Assembly (NCBI GenBank): GCA_002350855.1
Contig: DEFM01000029.1
Span: forward strand, 20,556-42,634
Length of the DNA stretch: 22,079 nucleotides
Direction: 5' to 3'
DNA from: Prevotellaceae bacterium UBA2852
Lineage (GTDB): Bacteria; Bacteroidota; Bacteroidia; Bacteroidales; Bacteroidaceae
The position numbers and the translations under genes are program-made. This document shows positions 17,004 through 22,079 of the stretch, in pieces (within the stretch, counting starts at the first letter, position 1; each line of letters opens with the position of its first letter). The notes below the pieces were generated by a model. It saw nothing but the letters and a program-made list of their open reading frames with translations, had not been told where the DNA came from and made no database searches.

Positions 17004-17051
17004 AATAAAATAGCACATCAATAAAATAGCACATCAATAAAATAGCACATC
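17004..17051. repeat. Three perfect 16-bp tandem repeats
   Basis: AATAAAATAGCACATC is repeated three times without a single mismatch (17004-17019, 17020-17035, 17036-17051). The last copy ends 8 bp before the WYL gene stop. Perfect identity suggests a recent expansion. Confidence 0.9.
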
Positions 17052-17059
17052 GCGCGACA

Positions 17060-17959
17060 TTATAGTTTTGTGATTTGCTTGCGGAGATAGGATTTGAAGT
17101 CGTCGCCTTTGAGGACTTCGACTTCGCCGAGGAGACCGAGGACGAAACGCCCAATGCCCTGATAGCTGCAAACCTGCAGGCTGATGATGCGGTGCTCGTC
17201 GTCGCTGTCAATCATCATCTGTGTTTCCTGAACTCCGTATTCTTCTATGAGCAGACGCATGGCGAGCGGAGATAGACGGAGAGTGATGCGATGAGTGGTT
17301 TCGCTGGAAAATCCGAAGATGTCGGTGTAGAAGTGGATATGTTTGGTCTGTGATTGCCAGTGTGTGTTGAGAATCTCCACCTTGCCTTCTATACGACTAA
17401 TCTTGAACGTCTTGCAGGTGCCGCTCTCCAGCTCGTAGCAGCGGACATCATTTGTGTAAGGGAGGAGCAGAAAGGGCTCAACGAGGCGGTTGGTGGTGTT
17501 TTTGCGATGGGGAGAATAGTAGTCGTGGAGGATGACTTGCCGTTTTTGCTGTATGGCTTGACGCAGTGTTTCAGTTTTTTCGACGAGGTCACGATGCACA
17601 TTTATTTCTTTCTGGCTGCAATCTATGCCGTAGTAGTTGTGCATTTTCTGTTGCAGACGCATAACGGACGGTTGTGAGACATCGGCTTGACGGAGCAATG
17701 CGGCAAGTGCGCTGATGTCGTTGGGACTGAGTCGCAAGCGGTCGGAAATAATATTGTAGAACGGTGAGTTGGCTCCTATAGAGTAGATGCTGCCGTTGCG
17801 ATAGACTTCAAATCCTACTTGCTGAAAGAGTTGTAGGTAGCGGTATATAGTGCGACGCGACAGCTGTAGCCGCTCACAAAGTTGATTGATTGTAAGCGTA
17901 CTGTTGCCTGTGAGTAGTTCAATCAGGTGTAGTTGTCGTGAAAAAGTATCGAGTTCCAA
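17060..17959 (-). CDS. HTH-WYL-domain transcriptional regulator
   Basis: The 299-residue cytoplasmic regulator has an N-terminal winged helix-turn-helix at about 5-60 (TINQLCERLQLSRRTIYRYLQLFQ). A WYL-type ligand-sensing domain covers about 135-220, where the eponymous motif is degenerate (VRCYELESG), followed by a C-terminal extension (about 225-299) ending GEVEVLKGDDFKSYLRKQ. WYL proteins bind nucleotides or nucleic acids and often respond to DNA damage or phage; the ligand here is unknown. The start codon is TTG at 17957-17959: an in-frame TAA lies three codons upstream and no ATG occurs before the HTH. It starts 3 bp past the rnhB stop, so it is the last gene of the peptidase-sufE-rnhB operon and may be translated by reinitiation. 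Confidence 0.88.
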   Translation of the reverse strand: MELDTFSRQLHLIELLTGNSTLTINQLCERLQLSRRTIYRYLQLFQQVGFEVYRNGSIYSIGANSPFYNIISDRLRLSPNDISALAALLRQADVSQPSVMRLQQKMHNYYGIDCSQKEINVHRDLVEKTETLRQAIQQKRQVILHDYYSPHRKNTTNRLVEPFLLLPYTNDVRCYELESGTCKTFKISRIEGKVEILNTHWQSQTKHIHFYTDIFGFSSETTHRITLRLSPLAMRLLIEEYGVQETQMMIDSDDEHRIISLQVCSYQGIGRFVLGLLGEVEVLKGDDFKSYLRKQITKL

Positions 17960-17962
17960 GGC

Positions 17963-18568
17963 TTAAAAATCAAAGCTGAGTTGGGAATCACCGAGGAGGT
18001 TGAAACTAAGACGGTGATAGGGTGTTGTGCCAAATTGGCGGATGGCGTTGCGATGTTCGCGGGTGGGGTAGCCTGCGTTGCGGTTCCATCCGTATTGAGG
18101 GTATTCCTCGTGCAACTGCTTCATATAGTCGTCACGATAGGTCTTTGCCAGAATCGAAGCTGCTGCAATGGAGAGGTATTTGCCATCACCCTTGATGATA
18201 CACGTATAAGGAATCTTCTTGGGGTGAGGATAGAAACGGTTGCCGTCAATGAGCAGTGCTTCGGGAGTGATTTTCAGAGAATCAATGGCTCGGTGCATAG
18301 CGGTGATACTTGCACGGAGTATGTTCAGACTGTCAATTTCCTCAGGAGTGACGATTCCCACAGCCCACGCCAATGCGTCGCGCTCTATCTCTTCACGAAG
18401 GGCATAGCGCTGACGGGCAGTGAGTTGCTTGGAGTCATTGAGACGTGGGTTGCTGTAGTCCTTAGGGAGAATTACAGCAGCAGCATAGACACTACCGGCA
18501 AGACATCCGCGTCCGGCTTCGTCGCAGCCTGCCTCAATGAGATTCTCATTAAGAAACGGCTTAAGCAT
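17963..18568 (-). CDS. rnhB: Ribonuclease HII
   Basis: The enzyme removes RNA from RNA-DNA hybrids and nicks at single ribonucleotides built into DNA. The 201-residue frame from the ATG at 18568 carries the family signature CDEAGRG at 15-21 with D16 and E17. The further acidic residues are D108 (LIDGN) and D146 after [18 protein letters not shown] at 45-49 is also conserved. An ATG ten codons upstream (18598) exists, but the shorter start is chosen because it gives the usual N terminus and an 8-bp overlap with the sufE end. The WYL gene follows after 3 bp. Confidence 0.95.
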   Translation of the reverse strand: MLKPFLNENLIEAGCDEAGRGCLAGSVYAAAVILPKDYSNPRLNDSKQLTARQRYALREEIERDALAWAVGIVTPEEIDSLNILRASITAMHRAIDSLKITPEALLIDGNRFYPHPKKIPYTCIIKGDGKYLSIAAASILAKTYRDDYMKQLHEEYPQYGWNRNAGYPTREHRNAIRQFGTTPYHRLSFNLLGDSQLSFDF

Positions 18569-18992
18569 GACTGTTCTTTGTTTTGAAGGCAAGAGCATAC
18601 ATGCGCATCTGCTTCACCATGGCGAGCAGTCCATTACTACGGGTAGGAGAGAGATGGTCACGAAGCCCGATGTCTTCGATGAAGTGCAGGTCGGCGTCGA
18701 GTATCTCATCCGGAGTGTGGTCGTTGAGCACACGAAGCAGGAGGGTTACAAGTCCTTTAACTATAAGGGCATCGCTCTCAGCCTGGAAATGGATGGTGCC
18801 GTCTGGCATATAGTCAGCCTGAAGCCATACCCGGCTTTGGCATCCATCTATGAGGTTGCTCTCTGTTTTGTACTTCTCCGGCAGCGGCTCTTGTTCGTTG
18901 CCTAAATCGATTAGTAATTGGTAGCGGTCCATCCAGTCGTCATAGTCCTGGAATTCCTCAATCACTTCGTTTTGAATGTCTTCTATGTTCAT
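18561..18992 (-). CDS. sufE: SufE-like sulfur acceptor for Fe-S cluster assembly
   Basis: SufE takes persulfide sulfur from the cysteine desulfurase SufS and passes it to the SufBCD scaffold. The 143-residue protein has the acceptor cysteine C51 in [10 protein letters not shown], the conserved motif. Downstream segments [19 protein letters not shown] and [17 protein letters not shown] fit the family. No other suf gene is adjacent. It lies 3 bp after the S9 peptidase and overlaps rnhB by 8 bp, a tight arrangement without an obvious functional link. Confidence 0.95.
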   Translation of the reverse strand: MNIEDIQNEVIEEFQDYDDWMDRYQLLIDLGNEQEPLPEKYKTESNLIDGCQSRVWLQADYMPDGTIHFQAESDALIVKGLVTLLLRVLNDHTPDEILDADLHFIEDIGLRDHLSPTRSNGLLAMVKQMRMYALAFKTKNSHA

Positions 18993-18995
18993 AAT

Positions 18996-21236
18996 TTATT
19001 TCAAAAAATCGTCAAAGTAGCGGGTTATGTGTTCGTGCAGGTGAATGCGGTCGGTTCCCATCATATTGTGTCCATCGCCTGGATAGGTGAAAAGGTCGGG
19101 ATGAGTTCCTGCGTCAATGCACGCACGGATAAATGAGAGTGTGTGTTGAGGTACACAAGTGGGGTCGTTGCCTCCATAGATGATGAGCAGACGTCCCTGG
19201 AGATTATGGGCTTTGCCAAGCAGAGAGGTGGTTTTGAAACCTTCCGGATTCTGTTCTGGCGTGTCCATGTAGCGTTCTCCGTACATCACCTCGTAGTATT
19301 TCCAGTCGATGACAGGTCCGCCTGCCACGCCCACTTTGAAAGTTTCGGGATATGTAGTCATCAGACTTGTTGTCATATAGCCTCCGTAGCTCCAGCCGTG
19401 AACACCTATGCGGTCGGCGTCAACGTATGGAAGAGAACGGAGATAATCGATGCCGCACATCTGGTCTTTCATCTCTTCAACACCGAGGTTGCGGAAGGTG
19501 GCTTGCTCGAATTCCAAACCGCGGTTCTCACTGCCACGATTGTCGAGACAGAACATCACATAGCCTCTCTGCGCCATCCAGATGTCCCAACCACGTACAC
19601 CCCAGTGGCGACTTGCGTCGATGTTGTGAGCATGAGGCCCTCCATATACATAGACTACGGTCGGGTATTTCTTGTTAGGATCGAAATTCGTTGGTAATGT
19701 AAGTCTGTAGTAGAGGTCGGTCACTCCGTCGGCAGCCTTGATGGTTCCTACTTTCATTTCCGGAACCTGATAGTCGTTCCAAGGGTCTTGCATGCGCATT
19801 GTGGAATGGAGTGAAACCTTTGACTCCTCGCTGTTTTGCTTAGTAGGACGAACAGCGTCGAGAAGGGTAATCATGCGTCCGTATTCGGAATCTCCTCCCC
19901 ACGACCAGTTGTCGGAGATGTATTCACCTCCGTCGCTCAGTTCTCCGTTATGCCAGCCGTGCTGGTTGCTCAGCAGAGTACGGTGTCCTTTCATGTCAAC
20001 ACTGCTGATGGTGCAGCCAATAGGATCTTGTTCGTTGCTGGCAAAGACGATTCGTTCAGCCTTGCGGTTGAAGCCCAGTACACTGAGTACTTCAAACTTA
20101 CCGCTGGTGAGTTGGCGAAGCTGTTTTGCCTTGCCGTTTTTCCATTCGTAAAGGAAGAGATGATTATAGCCGTCGCGGTTGCGTGTCTGATAAACGAACT
20201 GTGAGTCGTTCCAAGGCAGGAATACAATCGGGTGTTCTGGTTCTACGTACTTGTCATTGCGTTCGTCGAAGAGGGTGGCAATGCGGTTACCCGTCTCAAC
20301 ATCATAGCAGTCGAGGTGCGCATGATTCTGATCGCGGTTGAGTTCGATAAGGAATATCTGTTTTCCGTCGTTGCTCCATGCGATGTTTGTGAAATAACGG
20401 TTGGTTGGGTCGCCGGTGTTCAGATAAACAGTGGTTTTCTTAGCCACGTTGTAAATACCCACACTCACTTTGTGGCTTGTTTCACCAGACATTGGATATT
20501 TGTCGGGAATCATAGTTGCACAGCGGCTTTCGCCATCCTTGAAGTCAGGTGTCACATTAACCTGTGGATATGAGGAAACCATAGACTGGTCCATGCGATA
20601 GAATGCCAAGAGTGTACCATCGTTGTTCCAGAATGTTCCCTTGGTAATGCCGAACTCGTCACGGTGGACACTCTCTCCATATCGGATGTCGTTACTTCCG
20701 TCAGTGCTTAAAGTGTGGAGGTTATTATCGGCATCGGTTACGTAAAGGTTGTGCTCCTTCACAAACGCCAGATTCCGGGAGTGACGGTTCCAGTCTTCTC
20801 CACTTGCTCCGGATTCAATATCTTGTTGCCAGACAACCTTTTCTGCCTTCCAGTCCACGAGAACACGTTTCTTGGTTGTAGTCACCAGCACAAGAGTCTG
20901 TTCAGGATAAGGAAACTCTACAAGGTACAGATAATTTGCTTTCTCTGGGGCAATGCAGCGGTTGATTTCATCAAGAGTGAACAGTTGGGTCTCTTCTCCT
21001 GTTTGTTTGTCTATTGTCGAACAAAAGTCGAGGTCACGATTCACACATTCCTCTCCCCACCAAGTCAGATACAATGTTGGTGTATAGGAATGTTGGTAGT
21101 ATGTAGATCCGCCTGGAATGAGGTCGTCAAGCGTAAACAAACGCTTTGAACCATTAACGTTATTCTCGTTCTGTGCCATAAGAGTTATAGGTGTTGCCAT
21201 GAGCATAAGCATCATGATAAGCTTATTTGTCTTCAT
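18996..21236 (-). CDS. S9 family prolyl peptidase, dipeptidyl peptidase IV or prolyl tripeptidyl peptidase type
   Basis: From the ATG at 21236 the protein has 746 residues; an in-frame ATG at 21278 would bury the signal peptide (MKTNKLIMMLMLMATPITLMAQ) and is rejected. After export it should release short peptides ending in proline from protein N termini, feeding amino-acid uptake. A beta-propeller domain covers about 40-480 and an alpha/beta hydrolase the rest. The triad is S616 in GWSYGGY, D691 in GGNDP, and H723 in GDGHN, spaced as in P. gingivalis DPPIV and PtpA. The N-terminus clamp reads VHRDEFGI (E194), not the double-Glu of DPPIV, and E649 sits where PtpA has Glu636, so tripeptidyl specificity is possible. 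It leads the operon with sufE, rnhB and the WYL gene. Confidence 0.93.
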   Translation of the reverse strand: MKTNKLIMMLMLMATPITLMAQNENNVNGSKRLFTLDDLIPGGSTYYQHSYTPTLYLTWWGEECVNRDLDFCSTIDKQTGEETQLFTLDEINRCIAPEKANYLYLVEFPYPEQTLVLVTTTKKRVLVDWKAEKVVWQQDIESGASGEDWNRHSRNLAFVKEHNLYVTDADNNLHTLSTDGSNDIRYGESVHRDEFGITKGTFWNNDGTLLAFYRMDQSMVSSYPQVNVTPDFKDGESRCATMIPDKYPMSGETSHKVSVGIYNVAKKTTVYLNTGDPTNRYFTNIAWSNDGKQIFLIELNRDQNHAHLDCYDVETGNRIATLFDERNDKYVEPEHPIVFLPWNDSQFVYQTRNRDGYNHLFLYEWKNGKAKQLRQLTSGKFEVLSVLGFNRKAERIVFASNEQDPIGCTISSVDMKGHRTLLSNQHGWHNGELSDGGEYISDNWSWGGDSEYGRMITLLDAVRPTKQNSEESKVSLHSTMRMQDPWNDYQVPEMKVGTIKAADGVTDLYYRLTLPTNFDPNKKYPTVVYVYGGPHAHNIDASRHWGVRGWDIWMAQRGYVMFCLDNRGSENRGLEFEQATFRNLGVEEMKDQMCGIDYLRSLPYVDADRIGVHGWSYGGYMTTSLMTTYPETFKVGVAGGPVIDWKYYEVMYGERYMDTPEQNPEGFKTTSLLGKAHNLQGRLLIIYGGNDPTCVPQHTLSFIRACIDAGTHPDLFTYPGDGHNMMGTDRIHLHEHITRYFDDFLK

Positions 21237-21265
21237 TGTTGGTGTTTTTTTATTGTTTTCAATGG

Positions 21266-21273
21266 CAAAATTA
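21266..21273 (-). promoter_or_regulatory. -7 promoter box of the peptidase operon
   Basis: TAATTTTG on the minus strand matches TAnnTTTG exactly and lies 29 bp upstream of the chosen ATG at 21236. No clear -33 TTTG is seen. A start here would place transcription downstream of the rejected ATG at 21278, supporting the shorter protein. Confidence 0.5.
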
Positions 21274-21312
21274 CTCATTTTTCATAAAAGACTGAATTTT
21301 TTTTGCTTTTTC

Positions 21313-21345
21313 ATTGTTCATTATAAACAATTTTGCATAATTTTG
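21313..21345 (+). promoter_or_regulatory. Promoter of the aquaporin gene
   Basis: TAATTTTG (21338-21345) is an exact -7 match. An ATTG (21313-21316) lies 21 bp upstream as a -33-like box. Transcription would begin near 21352, about 29 nt before the ATG. It is back to back with the peptidase promoter. Confidence 0.55.
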
Positions 21346-21380
21346 CCTGATGAACGTTTTAACTTTATTTTTTTATTTCT

Positions 21381-22055
21381 ATGAAAAAGTATTTAGCAGA
21401 GTTGGTTGGTACAATGGTACTGACACTTATGGGCTGCGGTGTTGCAGTTAGTCTTAATTGTGGTGTCGATACTGCTTCGGTAGTTGGCACAAGTTTCGCT
21501 TTCGGTCTTGCAGTAGTTGCAATGGCTTACACTATCGGTGGCATTTCAGGATGCCATATCAATCCTGCCATCACTCTTGGCGTACTGCTCAGTGGACGTA
21601 TGAATGCTAAAGATGCAGTGTTCTACATCATTGCTCAGATTATCGGTGCAGTTATCGGTGCAGTTATCCTTCTTGGCCTCACAAATAATGCGGGTATGGA
21701 AGGCAGTGCCCTTGGAGCAAACTCTTTACAGGAAAATGTTTCTGTATTAGGTGGTGTGTTGGCCGAGGTGGTATTTACTTGCATCTTCGTGCTTGTTGTT
21801 CTTGGCGCTACTTCCAAGACAAATGGCGCTACCAACAACTTTGCAGGACTTGCCATCGGTTTGTCTCTCATCCTCGTGCACTTGGTTTGCATCCGTTACA
21901 CTGGTACATCTGTAAACCCTGCCCGCTCAATCGGTCCTGCTCTCTTCAGCAGTAATCCTGAAGCTCTCAACCAACTCTGGATCTTCATCGTAGGTCCATT
22001 TGTAGGTGCTGCACTTGCTGCAGGTATCTGGAAGGTGATTGAACCTAAGGAATAG
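21381..22055 (+). CDS. aqpZ: Water-specific aquaporin (AqpZ type)
   Basis: The 224-residue inner-membrane channel has six predicted helices and the two half-helix NPA motifs at 61-63 (HINPAIT) and 179-181 (SVNPARS). The aromatic/arginine selectivity residues of E. coli AqpZ (F43, H174, T183, R189) correspond to F41, H167, T176 and R182 here, all conserved. That favours water over glycerol. The length is close to AqpZ (231). It stands alone behind its own promoter, divergent from the peptidase operon. No terminator is visible in the 24 bp left in the window. Confidence 0.95.
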   Translation: MKKYLAELVGTMVLTLMGCGVAVSLNCGVDTASVVGTSFAFGLAVVAMAYTIGGISGCHINPAITLGVLLSGRMNAKDAVFYIIAQIIGAVIGAVILLGLTNNAGMEGSALGANSLQENVSVLGGVLAEVVFTCIFVLVVLGATSKTNGATNNFAGLAIGLSLILVHLVCIRYTGTSVNPARSIGPALFSSNPEALNQLWIFIVGPFVGAALAAGIWKVIEPKE

Positions 22056-22079
22056 GAATATAGTATAAACAAAAAAGGC

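Noticed and set aside
16905..17051. CRISPR-like short repeat region
   Set aside because: Units are directly tandem with no spacers, and no cas gene is present.
17981..18586. 201-codon open frame on the plus strand
   Set aside because: It is the antisense shadow of rnhB; no start context or family resemblance.
19143..19697. 184-codon plus-strand frame
   Set aside because: Antisense to the S9 peptidase catalytic domain; composition is that of a shadow frame.

Overview
The window looks like a chromosomal segment from a Bacteroidales bacterium, most likely of the Prevotella/Segatella type. Supporting signs are TAnnTTTG -7 promoter boxes, weak Shine-Dalgarno signals, an orphan C-terminal sorting sequence of the type IX secretion kind, a Bacteroidetes-type YbeY in which the third metal His is replaced by Asp, and family members typical of the phylum. 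Genus is an inference from style, not from a marker gene. No tRNA, rRNA, CRISPR array, intact insertion sequence or prophage is visible.

Layout. (1) 1-1000: repeats, then a voltage-gated-type potassium channel with a C-terminal zinc ribbon (+). (2) 1009-5444 (-): an envelope operon of outer-membrane porin, imelysin lipoprotein and di-haem oxidoreductase lipoprotein, probably for iron or other metal handling. (3) 5721-6680 (+): divergent from that operon, a regulator with a RIC/YtfE-like di-iron hemerythrin domain fused to a LuxR helix-turn-helix; the shared intergenic region carries promoters and two TTTCC/GGAAA palindromes. (4) 6681-7082: a gene graveyard with a zinc-ribbon scar, a strong terminator, the tail of a lost secreted protein, nested inverted repeats and 14-bp tandem repeats running into the groEL stop. 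(5) 7083-9037 (-): groES-groEL. (6) 9159-15040 (-): a compact housekeeping run, GNAT-parE-coaD-ctp-ybeY, with ATGA overlaps at its first two junctions. (7) 15259-16351 (-): two exported proteins of unknown role, preceded by a highly structured element (16447-16568) and an intrinsic terminator that resemble an attenuator leader or a small RNA. (8) 16600-17059: gene-free AT-rich DNA with two kinds of short tandem repeat. (9) 17060-21236 (-): S9 prolyl peptidase-sufE-rnhB-WYL regulator. (10) 21381-22055 (+): aquaporin, divergent from the peptidase.

Most of the window is conserved housekeeping. The least explained parts are the nested-helix element at 16411-16588, the hemerythrin-LuxR fusion with its palindromes beside the imelysin operon, and the debris between that regulator and groEL. 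All calls come from reading the sequence; no database search was run.
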